Source of the DNA: Bacteroidota bacterium
GTDB taxonomy: Bacteria; Bacteroidota; Bacteroidia; Bacteroidales; Bacteroidaceae
NCBI GenBank assembly: GCA_023426145.1
Contig: JAFABG010000027.1
Location: 1 to 21,914, forward strand
Direction of reading: 5' to 3'
DNA length: 21,914 nt
Shown: positions 1 through 8,187 of the stretch, in pieces
Position numbering within the stretch: the stretch's first letter is position 1
Layout: each line of letters begins with the position of its first letter
Program-made: the position numbers and the translations under genes
The notes under the pieces: generated by a model
The model's input: the letters and a program-made list of their open reading frames with translations, nothing else
What the model was told of the DNA's origin: nothing
The model's database searches: none

Positions 1-48
1 ATCCCAGTTTACTCATAAACAAGGTAAATATGACTTAAAAATGGCTTT

Positions 49-73
49 CAAAAAACAACTAGTTACGAGTTGT
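49..73 (-). terminator. possible weak intrinsic terminator after the glycan operon
   Basis: Read on the minus strand, ACAACT (73-68) and AGTTGT (60-55) form a perfect 6-bp stem with a 7-nt loop, followed at once by six T residues (54-49). It lies about 54 nt past the stop codon of the GT4 gene, where a terminator would fit. The stem is short and AT-rich, so this could be chance. Confidence 0.3.
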
Positions 74-126
74 AAGCAAGCTATTTGGGGAGAAATACTG
101 GGTGGCAATGCTCCGAATTATGCAAA

Positions 127-1248
127 TTATATGTTTATCAATTCTTTATATGTTTCTAATAATGTTTCTGCGCACCTTTTCCACGAGAAAAGACTGCTTC
201 GCTCAAGTCCATATTTAACCTGTTGTTGATAAAATTGTTCTTCATTTTCAAGTTTGAGTATTTTTTCTGTAATCTCTTCAGGATTATATGGGTCAACTAA
301 GACAGCTCCTTCACCTGCTATCTCAGGCATGGCTGATATGTTTCCTGTAATAATTGGTGTCCCGCAAGCCATAGCTTCCAAGATGGGTATACCAAAACTT
401 TCGCGCAGAGATGGATAAAGAAAAATGAAGGCACCATTATATAATGCTGGAAGGTCCGTATTTGTAATGTATCCAGGGAAACGAAGTGATTTTTTTATGT
501 GAGAAATATTCATTTCTTTTAATATACCATCTATTACATCTTCTTTTAGATCTGCAATTAGTAATGGCATTTTTCTTTTAGATTTTGATAAATACTCACT
601 ATATGCTTTTAGAACTCTATGAGTGTTTTTTTTAGGATCAGTATTACCTAAGAAAAATAAATAGTTGTCTGCATCTATATACTTTCGAATAATGTCATTT
701 GATGGCGATTCTACTCGAAAATGTTTATTGAATCCATTATATACTGCAATTAGTTGATGATCGGGTAAATGAAGTGCTTCGATTATGCGTTTTCGTTCGA
801 ATAGAGAAACTGTAATGATTTTCTTGCATTTAGGAAGAATACGCGGTACTATTAATCGTCGGTAATGCCATCCCATTTCTTGATACCAAGATAAGGCTGT
901 TGATTGTCGTTTTTCTAAATAAATAATATCATGAAGTGTCAGTATTAATGGGATAGAACAGTACAAAGGAGCAGTATTACTTGTGCAATGTAACAAATCG
1001 GGTCTTATGCGTCTTACAGCACGTGGTAATGCTACTTGCTCCCATAGAGGGTAGGTTGGGCATTTTAATTCAATGATATGCATGTTTGGAGAATTTTCCA
1101 AACATTTATCTTTACCAGGACTTACAAAAATGAAATATTCATTTTCATGGTCTATTTTCTGCAACTCACGAATTGTTTCTAGAGCAACGAAATCCATCCC
1201 ATGTTTGTTTACGCGGAAAATCCGTTGGGCTTCAATGGCTATTCTCAT
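127..1248 (-). CDS. GT4-family glycosyltransferase
   Basis: A 373-residue glycosyltransferase of the GT-B fold (family GT4), expected to transfer a sugar from a nucleotide-sugar donor to a growing surface glycan on the cytoplasmic side of the inner membrane. The N-terminal half has the acceptor-domain pattern, including LHCTSN and LTLHDIIYLE. The C-terminal half has the donor-binding domain: FLGNTDPKKN, then YPSLRESFGIPILEAMACG with the family E-x7-E pair at Glu283 and Glu291, then a GNISAMPEIAG segment. No signal peptide or membrane segment is visible. The length is normal for the family. It is the last gene of the six-gene minus-strand operon seen here, 50 bp after the processive GT2 gene. 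The closest type is the mannosyl/rhamnosyl WbaZ- or RfaB-like group, but the donor sugar cannot be read from sequence. The start ATG directly follows a purine-rich stretch. Confidence 0.9.
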   Translation of the reverse strand: MRIAIEAQRIFRVNKHGMDFVALETIRELQKIDHENEYFIFVSPGKDKCLENSPNMHIIELKCPTYPLWEQVALPRAVRRIRPDLLHCTSNTAPLYCSIPLILTLHDIIYLEKRQSTALSWYQEMGWHYRRLIVPRILPKCKKIITVSLFERKRIIEALHLPDHQLIAVYNGFNKHFRVESPSNDIIRKYIDADNYLFFLGNTDPKKNTHRVLKAYSEYLSKSKRKMPLLIADLKEDVIDGILKEMNISHIKKSLRFPGYITNTDLPALYNGAFIFLYPSLRESFGIPILEAMACGTPIITGNISAMPEIAGEGAVLVDPYNPEEITEKILKLENEEQFYQQQVKYGLERSSLFSWKRCAETLLETYKELINI

Positions 1249-1298
1249 CTTTTCTTTTTATATTAGTAGTTGATCAATCCCAACCATTTGTTTTTATA

Positions 1299-2483
1299 TT
1301 ATTGTTCTCCATGCTCAGTATGGATGAATTTTTTATTTATCCCTTTGAGTTTAAATAGACTACGTAAAGTATCCACCGCTAACATCGGTATTCTAAGAAT
1401 AGCTCTTCCAAGTCGTTTGTTGAAAAAACTTTTTGGGATAGGGATAATCATTGAAGTCGCTTGTAATATAGACAATATCCACCATTTTAATGATGACATC
1501 CATTCACAACCTCCACTTTGTAAGCTTTGCCAAATGCTGATAGAAGTGAAAAGGAGTGTGAATATAAATATAGTGAATATCTGTATTAAGCGCGGGGGAA
1601 GCATCCATTGTAGTATTTTATCGCAATAGTCAATATTCCCACTTCTTAAAGATTTAATAAAGTTTTGTGATGAACTACGCAGTGCACCAAATTGAGCAGC
1701 TATCCATCGTTTTCGTTGGTTTTTGATAGCTTCTTTTTTGTGCGTTTTTTCATCATACACCGGCAATTGAGATAAGTAAGTAGTGTGTACGCCTTGCAGT
1801 AGAAGCAGAGTTTCCAACTCTTTATCTTCTCCAGCTGTTTGTAGGTGTGCAACATTGTTATTAAACCATTTGGCATCGAATGCCATACCAGAGCCTGATA
1901 ATGCTGCAGATAATCCTAGTGCATTATGGCCACTTCGGAAGATTCCATTATTAATTTCTTCACTAATGCAGTCTAACATGGAGATGTCTGTATTAAAGTC
2001 TTTTCCTGTTCGATGTGCTTGGATAGACTCTGCTCCGTTTTCAAAAGCACGGTTAATTTCAGCTAAAAAGTTTTTAGAAGTTAAATTATCTGCATCCATT
2101 ACAACCGTAATGTCGTATAAATCGCTATTAATAGATTTCATAGCTAATGTCATAGCTTTAGCTTTCGAACTATCACTGTAATTGGCAATAAGTAAACGTA
2201 TTGGGAGCGACCGTAGTATATCATTGGTTATATCTTGCATTTTATCCGAAATAACAATAATGTCAAATAACTCTTTAGGATAATCTTGTTGTAAAAAATC
2301 CTCTATAGATTGAATTATTACTTTATCTTCTTTATAGGCTGGGAAGAGTACTACAAAACGTCTGAGTTTATTGGCCTCAGGGAAGTGTGGAGCACGGTAA
2401 AACTTGGATGCTACAGCATATACAAAGAGATAGCATACGCTAAGTGCAAGAGGAATATAAAGTGTCCAGTCAATAATGTTCAT
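1299..2483 (-). CDS. membrane-bound processive-type GT2 glycosyltransferase
   Basis: A 394-residue family GT2 enzyme with the layout of cellulose/hyaluronan synthase-like glycosyltransferases. It has an N-terminal membrane segment (about residues 8-26), a cytoplasmic GT-A catalytic domain (about 40-270) and two or more hydrophobic segments near the C-terminus (about 295-350). The full signature is present: PAYKED at 48-53, the metal-binding DAD at 130-132, the catalytic-base motif GED at 218-220, and QRKRW (QxxRW) at 256-260. In the family QxxRW marks processive or chain-binding enzymes. No PilZ domain is seen. It is 12 bp after the preceding GT2 gene, so the two are almost certainly co-transcribed. 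It may build a homopolymer backbone or add one residue to a repeat unit; the sequence does not decide. Confidence 0.88.
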   Translation of the reverse strand: MNIIDWTLYIPLALSVCYLFVYAVASKFYRAPHFPEANKLRRFVVLFPAYKEDKVIIQSIEDFLQQDYPKELFDIIVISDKMQDITNDILRSLPIRLLIANYSDSSKAKAMTLAMKSINSDLYDITVVMDADNLTSKNFLAEINRAFENGAESIQAHRTGKDFNTDISMLDCISEEINNGIFRSGHNALGLSAALSGSGMAFDAKWFNNNVAHLQTAGEDKELETLLLLQGVHTTYLSQLPVYDEKTHKKEAIKNQRKRWIAAQFGALRSSSQNFIKSLRSGNIDYCDKILQWMLPPRLIQIFTIFIFTLLFTSISIWQSLQSGGCEWMSSLKWWILSILQATSMIIPIPKSFFNKRLGRAILRIPMLAVDTLRSLFKLKGINKKFIHTEHGEQ

Positions 2484-2495
2484 TGTATAAATATA

Positions 2496-3410
2496 TTATA
2501 TGTTAGTTTGACTCTTATCAGATGAAGCTGTGCAAAGCCCATCAATGACTCCCCGGCATACCGCTTTTGTAAGATCATAACGTTTCAGGAAAGTATACTT
2601 TAGGCAGTCCTTACTTGCTACTATAATACTTTGATAAATAATCGATAATATGAGATTAGCTCCTTGAAGATGTCTTCGAGCATAAAGTAAACGGTTACGC
2701 GTAAGATAATAGGTACGTAGCTCACTTAGTTGGCCAGTACTTTGACTTTCTTTGTGAAAAATAGTACAGCGAGGTTCGTACCATAATTCATAACCAGCTC
2801 GAGTCATGCTGCTACTCCAGTCAATTTCTTCGTAGTAAAGAAAAAATAATTCAGGCATTAACCCTACTTTATGTATAACTTCACGCTTTATGATCATAGC
2901 TGCACCATGTAGATATGGAATAGAGTGGGGGGTGTCAAACGTTCCGTTGTCAGATTGGCCATAACCTATGCCTTTGTTACGTAATGTGATTGGTGATAGC
3001 TTTGTAAATCCTGCAAATTGTATGTTTTGGGGAGAGAAAGCAAAGCGTATTTTCGGAGAAGCTGCTGCAATTTTAGGGTGATTTTCTAATAATTCAATTA
3101 GGTATATCATTTCATCGGACTCAATATATGTATCGTTGTTTATTAAAAAAATATATTGTCCCTTTGCTGCTTTGATGCCTAAATTATTTCCACCAGAAAA
3201 TCCTAAATTAAATTTGCTTTTCAACGTTATAACAGTAGGGTATAATTCTTTTATCCTTAATGCTTCGTTCTCACGAGAAGCATTATCTACAACAATAATT
3301 TCATACGTAACAGAGTGTATGTGTGTTATCAATGAATCTAGTAACTCACAAGTATCTTTAAATCCGTTGAAGCAAACTGTAATAAATGATATTTGAGGCC
3401 TAGTTATCAT
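2496..3410 (-). CDS. GT2 glycosyltransferase, rhamnosyltransferase (WbbL) type
   Basis: A 304-residue soluble or membrane-associated GT2 enzyme. The GT-A fold is clear: an ISFITVCFNGF strand at the N-terminus, VVDNAS at 40-45, FSGGNNLGI at 71-79, and the metal-binding LINNDT with the acidic residue at Asp93. Downstream is FFLYYEEIDW, the conserved acidic motif of WbbL/RfbF-like rhamnosyl- and related transferases, then a conserved FHKESQSTG segment. No transmembrane segment is evident. Length is normal. It starts only 2 bp after the stop codon of the O-antigen ligase/polymerase gene, which fits translational coupling within the operon. Its likely job is to add one sugar to a lipid-linked repeat unit; the rhamnose assignment rests on family resemblance only. 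Confidence 0.88.
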   Translation of the reverse strand: MITRPQISFITVCFNGFKDTCELLDSLITHIHSVTYEIIVVDNASRENEALRIKELYPTVITLKSKFNLGFSGGNNLGIKAAKGQYIFLINNDTYIESDEMIYLIELLENHPKIAAASPKIRFAFSPQNIQFAGFTKLSPITLRNKGIGYGQSDNGTFDTPHSIPYLHGAAMIIKREVIHKVGLMPELFFLYYEEIDWSSSMTRAGYELWYEPRCTIFHKESQSTGQLSELRTYYLTRNRLLYARRHLQGANLILSIIYQSIIVASKDCLKYTFLKRYDLTKAVCRGVIDGLCTASSDKSQTNI

Positions 3411-3412
3411 AA

Positions 3413-4891
3413 TTAATCGTTTATTATTTTAATTTGATTATTTTTCTCAATACGATTCTCAATGTTTGGTCCTATAAAACAAAGAGCAAATGCTGTGTAT
3501 ATAGGTATAGAATTTGGATATTGCATAACATCGTTAACATATGCAGATATAAAGAATCCACCTGCCATACAAAGCCATGCTGATAGTATACCTCGTAAAT
3601 GCTTACTTTTTATTTTGAACATTAAAATCCATCCACACCAAATGAAAAGAGCGCCATGAAGCATTAAATAAAGAGTAAGTCCAATAATGCCTGTCTCAAT
3701 CCAAACAGATACTAACCAAGAGTCTGGTGGATATGGCATACGTTCTTTGGGATAAAAACGTTCGCTTTTTGAAAGTCCTAATCCATATCCAAAAGGCTTC
3801 CGAATCATTAATTCTTTCATCTTTCTTCTATTTTCGATTCGTACTAAATAAGATGCATCTTGGCTAGGATGGAATGCTGAACGCATCTTGCGGACATATT
3901 CATTTCCATTCCCGATGTTTGTATGTGCAAAAAATAGGAATGTAAATGCCAGCGTTGTAGTTCCTAAGATACATGCTTTACGATTACCTGAAAGTAAGAT
4001 GGAAATAGCAAGAGCTCCTATTGGAACTGCTAAAGCTGCACGTGTTCCAGAAATTCCCATACCGTATAGTGCAGCAATCGTTACAAATGCAAAATAAAGT
4101 TTAATCCAAATGTTTTTGACATAAAAAAGCGATATAATAAAGATAGAAGCCCCCATTCCCATATGGACTCCAAAATTAGCTGCATCTGTAAAAAAAGAAA
4201 AATAACGTATTCCAGACCATATTATGTGTGTCCTTGCTCCTCCTAAGACATAAAGGAAATACTCTTCTCGTTCATTGAAGCCATATGTTTTCTGAATAAA
4301 CCCCTTTGTTGCAGCCAAAAGTATAAAGATGGACCATATGATAAGAAGCCATTTTATGTCTTTTATACTTCGAATCGATAAAGGAACAAGTATAGCACAT
4401 GCAATTGGATATATAAAATAATGTGTAATTGAAATATTCCAAGCTGCTTGAACATTGTTGGGGTTGGCAATTTCTAGAAAACAATATGTACCCCATATGA
4501 GGAAGAGCTTAAGCATTCCGTTGTTACACTCTGACCAATCTGTTTTTTTGTACATTCCATGTGAAATTACTAAGGTTGTAGAGAAAATAGTACATGCTAG
4601 TGTTGCAATACCTAGTGGAATGTCAACTAATGCTGTAGAGGCAGAAAGTAGAAACTGTAGAGAAAAAAAAGTGAAAAAACTTTCCTTTGAATATTTTATG
4701 ATTAATATGAAAATGGTAATTAAAAGTGGCAGAGAGCATATTCCGAGAAATGATGTAAGAGTAGTACGAAAAAAGAATTTGAACAATGCATACAGCCCTC
4801 CAACTAGTAGTAAATATATCCATCCTTTAGTTGTGAAATAATCGCTAGCTGAGATTAGGTATCTATTGTATTTTTCTTTATTATTCATCAT
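3413..4891 (-). CDS. O-antigen ligase/polymerase family membrane protein (Wzy/WaaL type)
   Basis: A polytopic inner-membrane protein of about 492 residues with roughly 10-12 hydrophobic segments. It carries the O-antigen ligase domain signature: a large periplasmic loop with RIENRRKMKELMIRKPFGYG, followed by PPDSWLVSVWIETGIIGL just before the C-terminal membrane segments. Proteins of this type either polymerise lipid-linked repeat units or transfer the polymer to an acceptor. Wzy polymerase and WaaL ligase cannot be told apart by sequence alone; neighbouring the Wzz-type gene favours a polymerase. The reading frame extends to a TTG at 4906, but ATG codons at 4897, 4891 and 4888 are more likely starts. 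Those at 4891 and 4888 sit over the end of the Wzz gene, so the two genes overlap and are probably translationally coupled. Confidence 0.85.
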   Translation of the reverse strand: MMNNKEKYNRYLISASDYFTTKGWIYLLLVGGLYALFKFFFRTTLTSFLGICSLPLLITIFILIIKYSKESFFTFFSLQFLLSASTALVDIPLGIATLACTIFSTTLVISHGMYKKTDWSECNNGMLKLFLIWGTYCFLEIANPNNVQAAWNISITHYFIYPIACAILVPLSIRSIKDIKWLLIIWSIFILLAATKGFIQKTYGFNEREEYFLYVLGGARTHIIWSGIRYFSFFTDAANFGVHMGMGASIFIISLFYVKNIWIKLYFAFVTIAALYGMGISGTRAALAVPIGALAISILLSGNRKACILGTTTLAFTFLFFAHTNIGNGNEYVRKMRSAFHPSQDASYLVRIENRRKMKELMIRKPFGYGLGLSKSERFYPKERMPYPPDSWLVSVWIETGIIGLTLYLMLHGALFIWCGWILMFKIKSKHLRGILSAWLCMAGGFFISAYVNDVMQYPNSIPIYTAFALCFIGPNIENRIEKNNQIKIIND

Positions 4892-7109
4892 CTTCATCTT
4901 GAGCAATTAACTCATTTCTTTTTATTTTGAATAGCGTTGAAAAGCTTTCAGTAAATGCTAATTGTGAAAGTCGATAAGTCATTTTTCTCCAGAAAGTATA
5001 AGGAGGAAGCATCCCTGTATAATCTTCTACTACATTGCGCGAGGCTGCTGTAAGATAGATGTATAGTGGAGTTTTATTTACTTGTAGTTTTAGTTTCTCA
5101 CATAGAAGTTTATCTGTTTCTTTCCAACCTTGATCAGCACGTGCTATGAGTATATTAAGATTTGCTTCTTGAAGAAGTTCGGGAGATATACCTGCTTCAC
5201 GCAAATTGGGGTATTCGACCATCAAAATATCTTCATTACTAGGGGTGTATATGTCAATTACCGATTTGGCTAAATAATATTCTCGTGAATAGATTTCAAA
5301 ATCTGTTTCCCAGTTTATTACACGTATTCTAAGCCCAATACTGTCCCAATATTTTTTTAATGCTTCAATTACGTAAGTCTTTCCTTCTCCACTTTCTGTG
5401 CTAATAAAATTAATGATATAAGGTAGCTGTTTTTTTCTGTTTTGACAAAATCGAAGGATGCTGCTGCTCAATTGTCTTATGGCTATATTTCGTACTTCAT
5501 TAATGTTATTTCTGTATTCCAATATAGAAGATCTTGGGTGAGCTCCAATCATGGGTAAATCTAATAAGCGAGTAGTCCGAATAGTATCTCGAAGAGTTCT
5601 ATCTAATAATTCTAGAATTAAGAAGAATCCTAAGATAAATATGAAAGTGCCGACACAAGCAGCCATTACTAGCTTCTTAAGTGGGGTGGGCATCGCGTTG
5701 ATAGGAAATGCTGGCGCATTTAAAACCTTTAGTGAGGCAGATGTCATCTCTAGATTTTTTCTACGCATGAGCGCGTCATTATAGCTTTTTAATACCGATA
5801 AATAATTTTGTTCTATAAATCCAATGTTTCGTTCTTGGCGCTTTATAGTTGAGCCGACAGGCGCAAATTGTTTGTATTTATTGTCTAGATCAATTCGGCT
5901 TTGTTGAATAATCTTTAAGTCTGATTTTGCTTTTTCAAACTGCAAGGTAACTTCAAGCCATTGGTTTACTACACTTTGCTTTGCCAAACCTTCTTTGCTG
6001 TATTTATTTTCCACGTATCTATTTGTAAGATCAGATAGTTCTTTCCGAATTTGTTTTAAGCGATTTTTATATTCTTGTAGAGGTGCACCTGAATTTTGGC
6101 TCTCATTTGATATAGTTTCCATTTCGGAAATTTTGCCAGTAAGAGATGACGCTTCATTTAATTTATCTAAAAATTGCATATTATTCATCACTTGTTGCGC
6201 ATTGTTTCCCATTTGTTGGTTCAATTCATTAAGCATGGCTTTAGCACTATTATAAGCAATTAGCGCATTTTGATCACGTAATTCAAATTCTTTATTTATA
6301 GATGCAATTTCTTTTGTCTCGTCATAATAATTAATAACGCGTTTATCAACATTATATTGAGTTAATGAATCTTCCTTAATTCGTAGTTCCTTTCCGATGC
6401 GTTGAAGTTCACTTTTAAAGTACTCAACAACTTTATCCGTCTCTCCATATCGAATGGAGCTGTATTCGTTTACAAATTCTTTAGTTAGAATATCTATCGT
6501 ATTATAAGCTACCCCTGGATCACTAGCTGAATAGCTAACTTCAATTAGATCGCTAACGCCTTTGCGACCTACACTTATTTTTTTTAAATCATTATAACAA
6601 AAATAGGGTAGATTATAGTAAAAAACTCCATATAAATAATTTATTTTGGTAGGCCTTAGATATTTGAAGAAATTGTTAACAGTTTTATCTTCGCTATTTT
6701 TATCTATGAGAGCAAGAATCTCTTTTCCATGAGGGCTATTTTTTAAATGGTGATAGATTCTATTATAATTACTGGCTTTAATGTATTCATTATCTTCTTC
6801 TGGATTTCCATTAATTAAGCATCTGGCATATAAGCGTAAAGAAACTCTTTTAAGGGTACTTTCAGCTTTTATTATATTCATAAGATTATCCATTGCATTT
6901 TGTGCAGTAGCCCAGTCTACACGATTATTTCCACCTTCTATGTTATATCCTGAAGCTGCTCCAGTATATAGGGTAGCTTCAACCTGATATGTCTTGCCAA
7001 TCATACGTTTACCTATTCGGTAAACACCGAATGTAACTATAGCTGTTCCGATGAGAAGCCACCAGCGAATGCGGTATAAGAATCTGCTAATGTAAAGAAC
7101 ATACTCCAT
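4881..7109 (-). CDS. Wzz-type chain-length/export protein with degenerate BY-kinase-like domain
   Basis: A 742-residue polysaccharide co-polymerase of the Wzz/GumC type. A membrane segment lies at about 16-32, followed by a large periplasmic region whose second half (about 225-470) is rich in heptad-like Gln/Glu/Lys/Leu runs typical of its coiled coil. A PTPLKK segment at 474-479 precedes the second membrane segment (about 480-503), as in the family. The cytoplasmic C-terminus resembles a bacterial tyrosine kinase: Walker A STESGEGKT with Lys577. However, the Walker A' position reads VINWETD (597-603) and the Walker B position reads ILMVEYP (628-634), with Glu instead of Asp. The C-terminal tail ends in acidic residues with no tyrosine cluster. 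The domain may therefore bind nucleotide without being a normal autokinase. The gene lies between the TolC-like gene (10 bp away) and the ligase/polymerase gene, which it overlaps. Confidence 0.88.
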   Translation of the reverse strand: MEYVLYISRFLYRIRWWLLIGTAIVTFGVYRIGKRMIGKTYQVEATLYTGAASGYNIEGGNNRVDWATAQNAMDNLMNIIKAESTLKRVSLRLYARCLINGNPEEDNEYIKASNYNRIYHHLKNSPHGKEILALIDKNSEDKTVNNFFKYLRPTKINYLYGVFYYNLPYFCYNDLKKISVGRKGVSDLIEVSYSASDPGVAYNTIDILTKEFVNEYSSIRYGETDKVVEYFKSELQRIGKELRIKEDSLTQYNVDKRVINYYDETKEIASINKEFELRDQNALIAYNSAKAMLNELNQQMGNNAQQVMNNMQFLDKLNEASSLTGKISEMETISNESQNSGAPLQEYKNRLKQIRKELSDLTNRYVENKYSKEGLAKQSVVNQWLEVTLQFEKAKSDLKIIQQSRIDLDNKYKQFAPVGSTIKRQERNIGFIEQNYLSVLKSYNDALMRRKNLEMTSASLKVLNAPAFPINAMPTPLKKLVMAACVGTFIFILGFFLILELLDRTLRDTIRTTRLLDLPMIGAHPRSSILEYRNNINEVRNIAIRQLSSSILRFCQNRKKQLPYIINFISTESGEGKTYVIEALKKYWDSIGLRIRVINWETDFEIYSREYYLAKSVIDIYTPSNEDILMVEYPNLREAGISPELLQEANLNILIARADQGWKETDKLLCEKLKLQVNKTPLYIYLTAASRNVVEDYTGMLPPYTFWRKMTYRLSQLAFTESFSTLFKIKRNELIAQDEDDE

Positions 7110-7119
7110 AATTGTAAAA

Positions 7120-7869
7120 TTATTTATTTCCTAAAATAGGAGTGTGGGTAATCAGTTCCAATATCATAAGGCTCTTAGTTAATTCAAATTTACTGTTTTC
7201 AAATTTTTCTTGGGCGACTGATTGTCTTGATTTTTCAATTGATAACGTTCCTGAGTCCATAGCACCGTTAGAAAAATCTTTTTCAGCAATACTATATTGA
7301 ACGTTAGCTAGTATTAGTGCTTCAGCACTTAGCTTTAATATATTTAATTGAGAAGTAGCTGTTGCATATAGTAATATTATCTCTTTTTTCATTTCTTCAA
7401 ACTTCACGTCTTTTTCAAGCTGTGCAGAACGTACATTTAGCTTTTGACGTCTTACACGGCCAGACAAATCAAAAAGATCATTTAACGGAATGTTCACTCC
7501 AGCTCCAATTGTGTAACCTTTTTGAGCATTTGTTGAATAAGTCAGATAGGGGGCAATAGCTACATCAGTAAAGGTCGATTCATTTCCGAACATGCCATAT
7601 TGATAACTTCCACGTAAGCTAAAAAAGCCAAGGAAAGCACGTCTCTCTTTAGCCAATAGTTTTTTTTCGATTTGCTCCTTTACTGCAGCTAATTCATAAG
7701 TAGGAGCCGTTTTGGCATTCTCAAAAAGAAGATCAAGGGGTGGAAGCGTAATTTTGGAATAATCATTGGGCTGGAGCTTTGAATAGTCGCTCACTTCTTG
7801 AGCACTTACTTCAAAGATTGAAGTAAAAAGTAGTAATAATACCCCAATGATGTATCTAATATATTTCAT
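7120..7869 (-). CDS. half-size TolC-family outer-membrane protein
   Basis: A 249-residue secreted protein, the first gene of the glycan operon. A Sec signal peptide covers roughly residues 1-23 (hydrophobic IIGVLLLLF core, then VSA|Q as a likely cleavage point). The mature part matches one outer-membrane-efflux-protein repeat: a beta-rich section (SLRGSYQYG through PYLTYS and GAGVNIPLNDLFDL), then two long helices with the family pattern of alternating Ala, Leu and charged residues. TolC-like proteins usually carry two such repeats in about 430-480 residues, so this one is half-size. No second repeat or frameshifted remnant is visible upstream or downstream. Its place directly before the Wzz-type gene suggests it is the outer-membrane channel or a periplasmic partner for polymer export, in place of a Wza/SLBB protein. 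That role is inferred. Confidence 0.82.
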   Translation of the reverse strand: MKYIRYIIGVLLLLFTSIFEVSAQEVSDYSKLQPNDYSKITLPPLDLLFENAKTAPTYELAAVKEQIEKKLLAKERRAFLGFFSLRGSYQYGMFGNESTFTDVAIAPYLTYSTNAQKGYTIGAGVNIPLNDLFDLSGRVRRQKLNVRSAQLEKDVKFEEMKKEIILLYATATSQLNILKLSAEALILANVQYSIAEKDFSNGAMDSGTLSIEKSRQSVAQEKFENSKFELTKSLMILELITHTPILGNK

Positions 7870-7910
7870 AAATCAATCCTATTATTTGCTTTTGCTGTAT
7901 TATAGTACTA

Positions 7911-7918
7911 CAAATATA
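7911..7918 (-). promoter_or_regulatory. -7 box of the glycan-operon promoter
   Basis: On the minus strand this reads TATATTTG, a perfect fit to the Bacteroidetes -7 consensus TAnnTTTG. It lies 41 bp upstream of the TolC-like gene start, so a transcript would carry a leader of roughly 35 nt. No clear -33 TTTG is present at the expected distance, which lowers confidence. Confidence 0.45.
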
Positions 7919-8142
7919 GGGAATAATTTTATTTAATGATATTCTAATGGTACATATTTTACATATATGTGTTCATCTCTCTATTAATTGCTCTTAAAAT
8001 TATCTTCAGCTTGCTCTTAAATAAATAATATTAATTTATAAATTATGGGCAATTTTGATGCATTTTGCAATGTCTCAAATAGAAAACAATTATGTTTTGT
8101 TAGTTTTCTTTTTTATAAGTATCAATTTAGAAAAAAGAATCG

Positions 8143-8150
8143 TATTTTTG
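8143..8150 (+). promoter_or_regulatory. -7 box of the peptidase gene promoter
   Basis: TATTTTTG matches the Bacteroidetes -7 consensus TAnnTTTG exactly and lies 37 bp before the peptidase ATG. The expected leader is about 30 nt. A clear -33 element is not seen. Confidence 0.5.
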
Positions 8151-8187
8151 CTCAATAATAGTACTGTAAAAATAATAGAATTAATTA

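Larger units (their letters stand above)
7870..8187. other. divergent intergenic region between the glycan operon and the peptidase gene
   Basis: This 318-bp AT-rich spacer separates divergently transcribed units and must hold both promoters. Seen in it: a minus-strand TATATTTG box (7918-7911), a plus-strand TATTTTTG box (8143-8150), the octamer ATAGTACT just downstream of each box (7902-7909 and 8158-8165), a palindrome ACATATATGT (7961-7970), and a direct repeat TTGCTCTTAAA (7988-7998 and 8011-8021). No convincing gene lies in it. Confidence 0.7.

Noticed and set aside
1..16. ATG on the minus strand (16-14) opening MSKLG towards the left edge, possibly the next gene of the operon.
   Set aside because: Only five codons lie in the window; an in-frame stop lies just upstream but no motif or promoter supports it.
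140..155. Search for CRISPR arrays, tRNA genes, insertion sequences and integration sites across the window.
   Set aside because: No regularly spaced repeats, cloverleaf-like tRNA sequence, transposase frame or flanking terminal repeats were seen; the coordinates are nominal.
41..229. A 62-codon plus-strand frame at the left edge.
   Set aside because: It runs into the GT4 gene on the other strand and shows no protein family resemblance; treated as a shadow.
7870..8187. An invertible (phase-variable) promoter for the glycan operon, as found at Bacteroides capsule loci.
   Set aside because: No inverted-repeat pair of useful length flanks the promoter, and no Mpi/Ssr-type invertase gene is nearby.
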